Origin: DATARH01 sp963773625
Lineage (GTDB): Bacteria > Pseudomonadota > Alphaproteobacteria > ATCC43930 > CGMCC-115725
NCBI GenBank assembly: GCA_963773625.1
Contig: CAVZCJ010000009.1
Location: 124,001 to 188,000, forward strand
DNA length: 64,000 bases
Direction of reading: 5' to 3'
The notes under the pieces were generated by a model. That model was not told the origin of the DNA. It saw nothing but the letters and a program-made list of their open reading frames with translations, and made no database searches. A program made the translations under genes and the position numbers. Within the stretch, counting starts at the first letter, position 1; the number at the start of each line of letters is the position of its first letter. Positions 8,342 to 17,469 of this stretch are shown one piece after another.

Positions 8342-9061
8342 ATGCATGCGCTCCTCGAAGAATTCCTCGACAAATGGGTGTGGCCGACCATGCCCGGCGC
8401 GCCCGGCGCCGAGTTCCGGCTCAAGATCACCAAAGAGAAATGCATCAAAGGCTGGGAGATCAACCTCGCCCGCACCCTCGGCGACATCGAGGAGGAACTG
8501 AAGACCAACGACGAGGCGTGGAAAAAGGCGCATGCGCTGCGCGGTTATGCCGCCGAGGGCGTGCATATGTCGATCAAGCAGATGTCGGCCCAACTGCTGT
8601 CGGTCGATATCGCCGATCAGGAGAAATACATCGACCTGCAGCGCATGCGCGCCCGCCAGATCTGGGACGAGTGCAAGCACTCGAAGCTGCACGCCGACGT
8701 GCTGCTCGGCAAAGGCTGGGTCAAGGACGAACGCGAGCTGATGGAAATCGCCGATGCCAACGAGCAGCCGCTGCCGGCGTATTTCGGGCTGTCGATGATG
8801 TTCCCGCACATCCACCCGCTGGCCCGCGCGGCGCAGAACTATTACACCGAGGCCAATGCCTGCATCGGCATCATGGCGTATCTGTCGCTGGTCGACGATC
8901 CGCTGGTGCGGCACGAGCACTTGTCGCAGCAGGACGAAGAGCTGATGCACTTCATGGAAGGCAAGTTCCAGCTCGATTTCTACTGCATCGATGAGACGTC
9001 GCAGCGTCATGTCGAGGATGCGCTCGGCTACCTGACCTATCAGATCGGCGGGATTAAGTGA
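8342..9061 (+). CDS. Ferritin-like diiron-type protein B
   Basis: This is a helical protein of 239 residues with E110xxH113 (WDECKH), E170 (YYTEAN) and E200xxH203 (DEELMH), and E72 as a candidate for helix A. That is the ligand pattern of ferritin-like diiron carboxylate proteins with two ExxH motifs. The helix order matches protein A at 7350, but pairwise identity is low by eye, so they are distant paralogues or two subunits. It is followed, after a palindromic repeat, by a second ferredoxin. Candidates are an oxygenase, an oxidase or a non-catalytic partner subunit; the sequence alone does not decide. Confidence 0.65.
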   Translation: MHALLEEFLDKWVWPTMPGAPGAEFRLKITKEKCIKGWEINLARTLGDIEEELKTNDEAWKKAHALRGYAAEGVHMSIKQMSAQLLSVDIADQEKYIDLQRMRARQIWDECKHSKLHADVLLGKGWVKDERELMEIADANEQPLPAYFGLSMMFPHIHPLARAAQNYYTEANACIGIMAYLSLVDDPLVRHEHLSQQDEELMHFMEGKFQLDFYCIDETSQRHVEDALGYLTYQIGGIK

Positions 9062-9074
9062 GCGCCCCTTTCCA

Positions 9075-9153
9075 CGTCACCCCCGCGCAAGCGGGGGCCA
9101 GGGCAACCGCTCAATCGCTTGCCCCTGGATTCCCGCTTTCGCGGGAAAGACGA
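9075..9153. repeat. Palindromic intergenic repeat, family A, copy 2
   Basis: CGTCACCCCCGCGCAAGCGGGG forms the left hairpin and TTCCCGCTTTCGCGGGAA the right one, with CCAGGGCAA / TTGCCCCTGG as inner complementary arms and GACGAG at the end. It lies inside the diiron/ferredoxin operon, directly before ferredoxin B, where a stable stem-loop could affect mRNA decay or read-through. Confidence 0.82.
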
Positions 9154-9170
9154 GTTAACGGGCCGCGGCG

Positions 9171-9366
9171 ATGAAAGTTCGGATCGAGGCGCCGCCGTGC
9201 AATTCCTGCGGGCTGTGCCGCGAGGTGTGCGACGAGTTCGGCGATCCGGCCGACCTTGCTGGAGCCGCGGCACCTCTACGAGGTGATCCCCGAGAAGTGC
9301 ACCGGCTGCGGCGAATGCCTCGACTATTGCCCGGCGCCCGGCGCGCTGGTGGAATACGCCTCCTGA
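9171..9366 (+). CDS. Small 4Fe-4S ferredoxin B (one frame break)
   Basis: Removing one base near 9258 joins MKVRIEAPPCNSCGLCREVC to LEPRHLYEVIPEKCTGCGEC and a CPAPG ending, giving about 64 residues with two complete CxxCxxCxxxC clusters (the second followed by proline). It is a second electron carrier of the same type as ferredoxin A, with canonical cysteine spacing. It starts about 110 bases after ferritin-like protein B and ends 22 bases before the first amidohydrolase gene, so it is probably part of the same operon. Confidence 0.75.
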
Positions 9367-9388
9367 GGATTGAGGCGAGGAGAGAGCG

Positions 9389-10565
9389 ATGGCGCGGCAA
9401 TACAAATTGATGTCGTCGGACGGGCATCTCGAAGTGCCGCCGGAGCGCTGGATCCATCGCGTGCCGGAGAAATACCGCGACCGCGCGCCGCACACGATCC
9501 ACCTGCCCGATGGCGGCGACGCGCTGATGATCGAAGGGCAGCCGCTGCTGGAGGCCAATTTCCTCGATCTGCGCGCCGGTCGGGCCGCAGGGACATGGAC
9601 AGCCCTTCGGCCTCAAGGTCGCCGACGCCGCCGGCACCGGCGGCCCCGAGCAGCGCGTCAAGGAGCAGGACCAGGACGGGATGGACGCCGAGGTGCTGTT
9701 CGCGGCGATGGTCGCCGGGCCGGTGTTCTGGCGCAACATCGCGCATGACGAGGTCTACAAGGCGGTGATCCGCGGCTACAACGACTGGCTCGGCGAGGAA
9801 TACTGCGCGGTCGCGCCCGACCGGCTGATCGGCATGGGGGTGATCCCGATCACCAATGTCGACGACGCGATCGCCGAGATGAAGCACTGCAAGAAACTCG
9901 GGCTGAAGGGCGTGCTGCTCGGCGCGCTGCCCAACGGCAAGGGCTACCCGACCCCAGAGGACGACCGGTTCTGGGCCGCGGCGCTCGACCTCGACATGGC
10001 GGTGACGGTGCACGTCCAGCTCTACCGCACCGGCGCGCGCGCCAACCAGCCGACGATGAAATACCCCAAGGAAGACCCGGTGGTGATGGCGCGGCTGCGC
10101 CGGCCGTTCCTCGAATGGCTGGTCAATTTCGGCCTGCCGCCGTCGGTCGGGATGGCGCAGCTGGTGCTGAGCGGCGTGTTCGAGCGCTTCCCCAAGCTCA
10201 AGGTGTTCTTCGCCGAGACCCGGCTCGGCTGGGTCCCGTTTTGGCTCGAACACATGGACCTCTGGTACAAGCGCCATCTCAACTGGGCCGAGGACATGCT
10301 CGGCTTCAAGCCGCTGAAGGAGCTGCCCGCGACCTATGTGCGCGAGAACATCTATTTCAGCGTGCAGTACGAGCGGGTCGCGGTCGAGATGCGCCACCAT
10401 GTCGGCGTCGACCACATCATGTTCGCCACCGACTTCCCGCATATCGAGAACGAGTGGCCGAACTCGCGCCCGATCATCGACGAGATCTACGAGAACGTCC
10501 CCGCGGTCGAGCGCGACAAGATCTGGGCCGGCAACGCGGTCAAGTTCTTCAAGCTCGACGCCTAG
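9389..10565 (+). CDS. Amidohydrolase family 2 protein (TIM-barrel metal-dependent hydrolase/decarboxylase type), one frame break
   Basis: This protein of about 391 residues is read through one frame shift near 9580 (FLDLRAGR joins to GPQGHGQPFGLKV). It belongs to the amidohydrolase-2 superfamily that includes aromatic decarboxylases (gamma-resorcylate, 5-carboxyvanillate, ACMS decarboxylase) and hydrolases. N-terminal LMSSDGHLEVPPERW, middle VYKAVIRGYNDWL, FAETRLGWVPFWLEHMDLWY and C-terminal DHIMFATDFPHIENEWP are typical; the last holds the metal-ligand aspartate. It has a second family member at 11288, and a third lies at 46373. Given the upstream ferredoxins and diiron proteins, a decarboxylation or C-C hydrolysis step after oxygenation is a reasonable inference. 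Confidence 0.85.
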
Positions 10566-11035
10566 CGCCGGCGCCGCGGTCGGCGCGCGGGGCCCTGCGG
10601 CTTGGCGATGGGTTGCGGCGGCGGCGCCTTGTCCGCGGTCGGGGAGGCAGTGAACCCACGAAAACAGAGATACGCGCCGATGAGCATCGGGATGGCGGCG
10701 TAGACATAAAAGTAGTCGGCGACGTGCAGCGCGGCGAGCCAGCTGCTCAGGATGTCGGCGGGCAGAAACAGGACAAGCACGCCGCGCAGCAGCAGCGCCC
10801 AGCCGCACAGCGTCACGACGAGCGGCCACAGCCCCTTGTTCCATATATTGTGCAGCAACACGATCGCCGCGCCGGCGACGACGCTCGCAATACCGAGCAC
10901 CAGCAGCAACCCGCGATCTTCCACGAGCAGGCCGAATGTCGCCATCATCGACGGCTTATCGAGCAACATCGGCACGGCGACGATGAGCGCCACGAGGCCG
11001 ATCAACCGGCTGAGGAACACGGTCGGCTCTTCCAT
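10562..11035 (-). CDS. Small four-helix membrane protein of unknown function
   Basis: This protein of about 157 residues has four predicted membrane segments (FLSRLIGLVALIVAVPMLL, LLLVLGIASVVAGAAIVLL, LWPLVVTLCGWALLLRGVLV, YFYVYAAIPMLIGAYLCF) and an arginine/proline-rich cytoplasmic tail. ATG at 11035 is preferred because GGGGGAGT lies five bases upstream; a GTG one codon earlier is possible. It is the only minus-strand gene in the 7.3-19.8 kb stretch. Its 3' end overlaps the stop region of the first amidohydrolase. Confidence 0.7.
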   Translation of the reverse strand: MEEPTVFLSRLIGLVALIVAVPMLLDKPSMMATFGLLVEDRGLLLVLGIASVVAGAAIVLLHNIWNKGLWPLVVTLCGWALLLRGVLVLFLPADILSSWLAALHVADYFYVYAAIPMLIGAYLCFRGFTASPTADKAPPPQPIAKPQGPARRPRRRR

Positions 11036-11106
11036 CACCCACTCCCCCTACCCGCCGGGCAGCCTAGCAGAGCTCACGGAAATTTGATCGTGTTACCGTC
11101 CACAAC

Positions 11107-11158
11107 AATGCCACCGCAAAATCAAGACGCGAAATCGCGCCTTCGTGATGATGGCATT
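11107..11158. promoter_or_regulatory. Nested inverted repeats before the second amidohydrolase
   Basis: AATGCCA (11107-11113) pairs with TGGCATT (11152-11158), enclosing the 12-base palindrome CGCGAAATCGCG at 11128-11139. The structure is followed by TTTCG. It lies in the 250-base gap between the minus-strand membrane protein and the amidohydrolase at 11288, so it could be an operator, a terminator or a structured leader. Confidence 0.4.
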
Positions 11159-11287
11159 TTCGTTTCAAAAGCCATGGAACCGGCCGTGCAAACACTGCAA
11201 GATGGCGGACGCGATGCGGTCGCGGCGGGTTCGCCTGCACGCTGGCTTTCCCTGACTGGCCGCACGGCTCAGCGAGGGAGGCGCGCC

Positions 11288-12405
11288 ATGCCGGACTACA
11301 AGCTGATCTCCGCCGATTCGCATGTCAGCGAGCCACCCGATTTGTGGACGAGCCGGGTCGACAAGCGATACCGCGACCGCGCGCCGCGCCTGGTAACCGA
11401 CCTGCCGGACAAGCCGGGCGCCTATTTCCTCTACGAGGGTTACGCGCCGCATCCGATCGGCATCGGCCTCGGCGCCGGCAAAAGCCCCGAGGAGCTGAAG
11501 GAGTTCCTCACCAAGGCGACCTATGCCGATGCCCGGCCCGGCGGCTGGAACCCGGCCGAGCGGATGAAGGACAACGCGCTCGACGGGGTCGAGGCCGACG
11601 TCCTCTACACGACGCTTGGGCTTCCGCATCTTTTGGCTCAAGGACGCCGGCGCTGCAGGCCGACTGCTTCCGCGTCTACAACGACTGGCTCGCCGAATTC
11701 GCGCCTATGCGCCGAAGAAGATGGCGGGCCTGGCGATGATCTCGCTCTACGACCCCAAGGCCGGCGCGCAAGCGAACTCGAGCGCTGCGCCAAGATGGGC
11801 CTCAAAGGCGCGATGATCTGGTGCTCGCCGCCGCAGGACCAGCCCTACAGCTCCGATGTCTACGACCCGTTCTGGGCCGCGGCGCGAAGAGATGAAGATG
11901 CCGATCTAGCCTCCACGCGATCACCGGCATGGGGGTCGAGAGCCAGTGGAACTGGGGCGAGCGCTACATGCGCACCACCGTGCTCGGCTACGAGGTCGAG
12001 AAGACCTTCAGCGTGCTGATCTTCTCCGGCGTGCTCGACCGCTTCCCGAAGCTGCAGATCGTCTCGGCCGAGAACAATGTCGGCTGGATCCCCTATTACC
12101 TGCAGCGCATGGACCGCGTCGCCGAGCGCTCGCGCGCCGCGGCCGGCTTCACCCAGAAACTGAAGCCGAGCGAATATTTCCGCCGCCAGATGTGGGCGAC
12201 CTATATCGACGATTTCGTCGGCGTGGCGAACCGCGACTTTATCGGCGTCGACCGCATGATGTGGTCGAGCGACTACCCGCACCAGGCGTCGTCCTGGCCG
12301 CATTCGCAGGAGGTCGTCGAGCGCGACTTCAAGGCCGCCAGCGCCGAGGACCGCTTCAAGATTACCCGCGGCAACGCCGCGAAACTTTACGGCTTCGACG
12401 CCTGA
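11288..12405 (+). CDS. Amidohydrolase family 2 protein, several frame breaks
   Basis: This second amidohydrolase-2 gene would encode about 372 residues. It starts MPDYKLISADSHVSEPPDLW (HxE/HxH-type N-terminal metal site) after GAGGGAGGCGCGCC. It contains ADCFRVYNDWLAEF, KMGLKGAMIWCSPPQDQPYS and SAENNVGWIPYYLQRMD, and it ends with DRMMWSSDYPHQASSWPHS and GNAAKLYGFDA. The frame changes about six times between 11615 and 11912, four as net +1 and two as net -1, while every fragment keeps family similarity. This is the densest cluster of breaks in the window. It is 10 bases upstream of the E1alpha gene and so probably in the same operon. It is related to, but clearly different from, the protein at 9389. 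Confidence 0.75.
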
Positions 12406-12415
12406 GGGGAACGCC

Positions 12416-13392
12416 ATGCCGATGCAGCTGAACCGCGACGACCTCATCCGCGCCTATCGCTCGATGGCGACGATCCGCCGCTTCGAGGAGCGGGTGCAGG
12501 AGGAATTCTCCAAGGGCGGCATCCCCGGCTTTGTCCATCTCTACGCCGGCGAGGAGGCCTCCGCGGTCGGGGTGTGCCAGCATCTCGGGCCCAAGGACTA
12601 CATCGCCTCGACCCATCGCGGCCACGGCCACTCGATCGCCAAGGGCTGCGATGTCGGCGGGAATGATGAAGGAGCTGTTCGCCAAGAAGGGCGGGCTGTG
12701 CGGCGGCAAGGGCGGGTCGATGCACATCGCCGACCTCGACCAGGGCATGCTCGGCGCCAACGGCATCGTCGGCGGCGGCCCGCCGCTGGTGGTCGGCGCG
12801 GCGCTGACCGCGAAGACGCTCGGCACCGGCCATGTCGCGGTGTGCTTCTCGGGCGACGGCGCCTCCAACCAGGGCACCACCTTCGAGGCGCTGAACATGG
12901 CGGTGGTGCTGAAGCTGCCGGCGGTCTTCGTGTTCGAGAACAACCAATACGGCGAGGGCACCGGCTTTTCCTACCATTGCGGCAGCCGCGACATCGCCGG
13001 CCGCGCCGCCGGGTTCGGCCTGCCGGCGGTCAAGGTCAACGGCGACAATTTCTTCGAGGTGCACGAGGCGGCAGGCGAGGCGATCGAACGCGCCCGCATC
13101 GGGCGGCGGGCCGTCGGCGATCGAGGTCGATACCTGCCGCTTCTACGGCCATCATTCGGGCGACGCGCAGCTCTATCGCGGCAAGGACGAGGTCAAGAAT
13201 TTGCGCGAGAAGCGCGACTGCCTGAAGCATTTCCGCACTCGCGTCAGCGAGGCGGCGCTGCTCGAAGCTGATGCGCTCGACGCGGTCGATGCCGAGGTCG
13301 CGGCGCTGGTCGACCGGGCGATCGCCGACGCGCGGGCCGCCGAACCGCCCGACGCGTCGCAGCTGCTCACCGACGTTTACGTCTCGTATTGA
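12416..13392 (+). CDS. acoA: TPP-dependent dehydrogenase E1 component, alpha subunit (acetoin/pyruvate dehydrogenase type), two frame breaks
   Basis: This is an E1alpha protein of about 324 residues. The TPP/Mg motif is visible as FSGDGASNQGTTFEALNMA with the downstream ENNQYGEGT. The segments GFVHLYAGEEASAVGVCQHL, ASTHRGHGHSIAKG and GGKGGSMHIADLDQGMLGANG are the usual E1alpha signatures. Frame breaks lie near 12660 and near 13105 (one extra base each). It decarboxylates a 2-oxo acid or cleaves an alpha-diketone/acyloin and passes the unit to the lipoyl group of E2. The E2 type two genes downstream argues for an acetoin-dehydrogenase-like complex, so the symbol is given by analogy. No E3 gene is in the window. 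Confidence 0.85.
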
Positions 13393-13400
13393 TTTTCGTT

Positions 13401-13480
13401 CGTCATTCCCGCGCAAGCGGGAACCCAGGGCTAGCGGTACATAGGTTTCCCCTGGACCCCCGCTTTCGCGGGGGAGGCGG
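13401..13480. repeat. Palindromic intergenic repeat, family A, copy 3
   Basis: CGTCATTCCCGCGCAAGCGGGA and CCCCCGCTTTCGCGGGGG form the two hairpins, with CCCAGG / CCTGGA arms between. It fills most of the 108-base gap between the E1alpha and E1beta genes. Confidence 0.83.
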
Positions 13481-13500
13481 TCAAAATCTGGAGGCAATGC

Positions 13501-14515
13501 ATGCCATTGAAATCGATACGCCAGGCGCTGAACGAGGCGCTCGCCCAGGAGATGCGCCGCGACCCGACCATCGTCGTCATCGGCGAGGATGTGGCGGGCG
13601 GGGCCGGCAGCGAGGGGCAGCGCGACGCCTATGGCGGCGTGCTCGGCGTCACCAAGGGGCTGATCGGCGAATTCGGCGAGGCGCGGGTCATCGACACGCC
13701 GATCACCGAGTCGGCGATCATGGGCGCCGCCGCCGGCGCCGCGGTGACCGGCCTGCGGCCCGTCGCCGAATTGATGTTCAGCGATTTCTTCGGCGTCTGC
13801 TTCGACCAGATTTTCAACCAGGCCGCCAAGTTCCGCTACATGTTCGGCGGCAAGGCGAAGACGCCGCTGGTGATCCGCACGATGATCGGCGCCGGGCGCA
13901 GCGCCGCCGCCCAGCATTCGCAGAGCCCCTACGGCATCTTCACCGCGGTGCCGGGCCTGAAATGCGTCGTGCCGTCGAACGCCTATGACGCCAAGGGCCT
14001 GTTGATCCAGGCGATCCGCGACGACGATCCCGTCATCTTCTGCGAGCACAAGCTGATGTACGATCTGCGCGCCGAGGTGCCGGACGAGCCCTACACGATC
14101 CCCTTCGGCGAGGCCAATGTCGTGCGCGACGGCGACGACGTGACCGTCGTCGCGCTCGCCCGCATGGTGCATTACGCCGACGACCGCGGCCGAAACGCTG
14201 GAGAAAGACGGGATCGAGATCGAGCTGATCGACCCGCGCACGACCTCGCCGCTCGACGAGGACACGATCCTGGAAAGCGTCGAGCGCACCGGGCGGCTGG
14301 TGATCGTCGACGAGGCGACGCCGCGCTGCAGCATCGCCACCGACATCGCCGCGCTGGTCGCCGACAAGGCGTTCGACGCGCTGAAGGCGCCGATCCGCCG
14401 GGTCACCGCGCCGCACACCCCGGTGCCGTTCGCGCCCGACCTCGAAAAGCTCTACATCCCGAGCCCGGAGAAGATCGCCGCCGCGGTGCGCGAGGTGCAC
14501 GGGTACGGGAGGTAA
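13501..14515 (+). CDS. acoB: TPP-dependent dehydrogenase E1 component, beta subunit, one frame break
   Basis: This is an E1beta protein of about 337 residues. MPLKSIRQALNEALAQEMRR, VIGEDVAGGAGSEGQRDAYG, RVIDTPITESAIMGAAAGAA, the central FSDFFGVCFDQIFNQAAKFR and the C-terminal GRLVIVDEATPRCSIATDI are the family's signatures. A break near 14187 (one extra C in GACCGCGG) shifts the frame before ETLEKDGIEIELIDPRTTSP. It pairs with the alpha subunit at 12416 to form the alpha2beta2 E1. Repeats of family A flank it on both sides. Confidence 0.87.
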
Positions 14516-14521
14516 GCAATG

Positions 14522-14602
14522 CGTCGCCCCCGCGGAGGCGGGGCGTCCAGGGGCAGCCACATGACCGCTCGCCCTGGATTCCCGCTTTGGCGGGAAAGAC
14601 GA
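14522..14602. repeat. Palindromic intergenic repeat, family A, copy 4
   Basis: CGTCGCCCCCGCGGAGGCGGGG and TTCCCGCTTTGGCGGGAA form the hairpins; the element ends GACGAG and runs straight into the GGAGG ribosome-binding site of the E2 gene. It occupies the whole E1beta-E2 gap. Confidence 0.82.
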
Positions 14603-14613
14603 GGAGGAGCGAG

Positions 14614-15732
14614 ATGACCGAGATCACCGCGATCACCATGCCCAAATGGGGCCTGACCATGACCGAGGGAAAGATCCTCGAGTGGCTCAAGGCATGAGGG
14701 CGACGAGATCGCGCCGAGCGACGAGCTGCTGGAGATCGAGACCCCGAAGATCACCAACGTGATGGAGGCAGGCGAGACCGGCACCTTGCGCCGCATCGTC
14801 GCTCAGCCGGGCGCGACCCTGCCGATCGGCGGGCTGATGGCGGTGCTGGCGCCGCGCCGAGATGGCCGACGCCGAGATCGACGCCTTTGTCGCCGGGTTC
14901 GTCGCCCCTGAGACGGCCGCTGAAGACGAGGCGGCAACCGAAGCCGCCGGCCCACGCGAGACCGAGGCCGGCGGCAAGCGGCTGCGCTATCTCGACCTCG
15001 GCCGCGGCGACGGGCCGCCGATCGTTTTCGTCCACGGTTTCGGCGCCGACCTCAACACCTGGATGTTCAACCAGCCGGCGCTGGCCGAGCGTCACCGCAC
15101 CATCGCGCTCGACCTTTCGGGCCATGGCGGCTCGACCAAAATCATGGATTTCGCCCTTGACGCGGCGGGGTTCGCCGCCGACGTCGACCATGTGCTGGCG
15201 GCGCTCGGTATCGGGCGCATCCATCTCGTCGGGCACTCGATGGGCGGCGCGATCGCGGTGGCGTTCGCCAGGTCGCACCCGGAGCGGGTGGCGAGCCTGA
15301 CGCTGATCGCGCCCGCCGGGCTCGGGCCGGAAATCAACGGCGAATTCATCGACGGCTTCGTCAGGGCGGAGCGGCGGCGCGAGGCGCAGGAGGTGCTGCG
15401 CCTCCTCGTCCACGACCCCGAGCTGGTCAGCCGCGCGATGGTCGAGGACGTGCTGCGCTACAAGCGGCTCGATGGCGTGACGGCGGCGCTCGCCGCGATC
15501 GCCGAGGAGTGGTTTCCCGGCGGCGTGCAGCAGCAACGATTCGACATCGGCTCGCTGACGATGCCGGTGCAGATCATCTGGGGGCGCGAGGACAAAATCA
15601 TCCCGGTCGCGCATGGCGAAGCGCTCGCCGGCCAGCGTTCCGGTCCACATCCTCGACAATGCCGGCCACTTGCCGCATATGGAAAAGGCAGCGGAGGTCA
15701 ACCGGCTGATCGCGCAGATCGCCGCAAGCTAA
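14614..15732 (+). CDS. acoC: E2 component: lipoyl domain fused to alpha/beta hydrolase (acetoin dehydrogenase E2 type), three frame breaks
   Basis: The product would be about 371 residues. Residues 1-80 form a lipoyl domain (MPKWGLTMTEGKILEWLKA; lipoylated K45 in IETPKITNVM). A short linker from about 85 to 125 is rich in Ala and Glu. From about 130 onward is an alpha/beta hydrolase with FVHGFGADLNTW, nucleophile elbow LVGHSMGGAIAVAFA and the catalytic Asp/His in GREDKIIPV and DNAGHLPHMEKA. This domain order is that of AcoC, the E2 of bacterial acetoin-cleaving complexes, rather than a normal acyltransferase E2. Frame breaks lie near 14697 (an extra T creating a false TGA), near 14852 and near 15643. 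A dedicated E3 is absent here. Confidence 0.85.
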
Positions 15733-15756
15733 CACTCCGCTGGACGGGCAGACCCG

Positions 15757-16083
15757 ATGTGGTTGCAGATCAAGGCAGCGATCGCCATTTTCGGCGGAAT
15801 CTGGGTGATCTTCCGTATCCCCTCCCAGACACGGCAAATCATCAGCGGATGGGTCCCAGCCAAGTTCACCGGTAACGCCGCAGACTACCCAGCGTACTAT
15901 GTGAAACACGCGACGCAATTCATTTGGGTTTGCGTCGGCATCGGTGTCGTCTGCGCGGCGCTGATCCCGACCGAAGACAGAGCCAGCGATTGGATTCCCG
16001 ACCTAGCAATCGCGGTGATCTGGCTGGTCATCGCAGCGATGATCTATCGCGCCCGGCGCCAAATAAGCGCAGCGAGGACGTAA
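15757..16083 (+). CDS. Small membrane protein of unknown function
   Basis: This protein of 108 residues has three hydrophobic segments (IKAAIAIFGGIWVIF, FIWVCVGIGVVCAALI, WIPDLAIAVIWLVIAAMIY) and a basic C-terminus. It starts 24 bases after the E2 gene and could be the last gene of that operon. No family recognised. Confidence 0.6.
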   Translation: MWLQIKAAIAIFGGIWVIFRIPSQTRQIISGWVPAKFTGNAADYPAYYVKHATQFIWVCVGIGVVCAALIPTEDRASDWIPDLAIAVIWLVIAAMIYRARRQISAART

Positions 16084-16221
16084 CCGCGGCTTCACCTATC
16101 CCGGCGATAGTGGCACCGGCGGGCAGTTCGTATTAAAAGACGCCCGCGACAAACCGGCGCAGATGTCGGTGCGCTGGCCGGCAGCGGTTGTTGCCCCAAT
16201 ATCAGTATCGGGAGAAGTGCG

Positions 16222-16815
16222 GTGCGCGTCGCGACGGTCGAACGCAACACCAAGGAGACCCGGATCAAGGGCCGCGTCGATCTCGACGGCACCGGCGCGA
16301 GCAAGATCGCGACCGGGATCGGGTTTCTCGACCACATGCTCGACCAGCTCGCGCGCCACAGCCTCATCGACATCACGATCGAGGCGAAAGGTGATCTGCA
16401 CATCGACTTCCATCACACCACCGAAGACACCGGCTACGTGATCGGCGGCGCGGTGGCGAAGGCGCTGGGCGACCGCGCCGGCATTCAGCGCTGGGGCAGC
16501 GCGATGATCCCGATGGACGAGACCCTGACCCGGGTCAGCCTCGACTGCTCGAACCGGCCCTACCTGATCTGGAAGGTCAATTTCTCCAAGCCCAAGCTCG
16601 GCGAGATGGACACCGAGCTGTTCAAGGAGTGGTTCCAGGCCTTCGCCCAATCGGCCGGGATCACGCTGCACGTCGAGAACATCTACGGTGAAAACAATCA
16701 CCATATTGTCGAATCGTGCTTCAAGGGGTTGGCGCGCGCCTTGCGTCAGGCGGTCGAGATCGACCCGCGCCGCGCCGGGGCGGTGCCCTCGACCAAGGGA
16801 ACGCTGAGCGCCTAG
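16222..16815 (+). CDS. hisB: Imidazoleglycerol-phosphate dehydratase
   Basis: This is an intact 197-residue enzyme for step 6 of histidine synthesis. The manganese-binding histidine motifs are clear: GIGFLDHMLDQLARHSLID, DFHHTTEDTGYVIGGAV and GENNHHIVESCFKGLARALR. The length is normal for a monofunctional HisB. The start is GTG at 16222. It opens the operon hisB-hisH-GNAT-hisA-hisF-hisE; hisH begins 11 bases after its stop. Confidence 0.96.
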   Translation: MRVATVERNTKETRIKGRVDLDGTGASKIATGIGFLDHMLDQLARHSLIDITIEAKGDLHIDFHHTTEDTGYVIGGAVAKALGDRAGIQRWGSAMIPMDETLTRVSLDCSNRPYLIWKVNFSKPKLGEMDTELFKEWFQAFAQSAGITLHVENIYGENNHHIVESCFKGLARALRQAVEIDPRRAGAVPSTKGTLSA

Positions 16816-16826
16816 AGCATGATCCG

Positions 16827-17469
16827 ATGTTGACCGCGATCATCGATTACGGCTCGGGCAATCTGCGCTCGGCGGCGAAGGCGTTCGAGCGCGCCGCCGG
16901 CGAGAGCGGCGGGAGCGAGGCGGTCGTCGTGACCAGCGACCCGGACGAGGTCGCCGCCGCCGACCGCATCGTGCTGCCCGGCCAAGGCGCCTTCGCCGAA
17001 TGCCGGCGTGGGCTCGCCGCGGTGCCGGGGCTAGAGGAGGCGGTCGCCGAGGCGGTGACCGGGCGCGGGCGGCCGTTTTTCGGCATCTGCGTCGGCATGC
17101 AGCTGATGGCGACGCGCGGCCGCGAGTTCGAGACCGTCGACGGGCTCGGTTGGATCGACGGCGAGGTGGTGGCGATCGAGCCGTGCCGACCCGACCTTCA
17201 AGATCCCGCATATGGGCTGGAACGAGCTGGCGCTGGAGCGCCTGCACCCGGTCTTCGATGGGATCGCGCCGGGCACCCACACCTACTTCGTCCACAGCTT
17301 CCACTTCGCGGTCGGCAACCGCGCCGACCTCGTCGCCACCGCCGACTATGCCCAGGCGCTGACCGCCGCGGTGGCGCGCGACAATATGGTCGGGACCCAG
17401 TTCCACCCCGAGAAGAGCCAGGAGGCAGGGCTGCGCCTTATCGCCAATTTCCTCAAGTGGCGGCCATGA
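16827..17469 (+). CDS. hisH: Imidazole glycerol phosphate synthase, glutaminase subunit (one frame break)
   Basis: This is the class I glutamine amidotransferase subunit that supplies ammonia to HisF, about 213 residues. The nucleophile is in FFGICVGMQLMATRG, and the catalytic His-Glu pair is in GTQFHPEKSQ near the C-terminus. The frame breaks near 17184, where an extra T between GAGCCG and GCCGAC shifts the reading before DPTFKIPHMGWNELALERLH. This is a single-copy amino-acid biosynthesis gene, so the break is most simply a sequence error. The stop overlaps the ATG of the acetyltransferase gene (ATGA). Confidence 0.93.
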
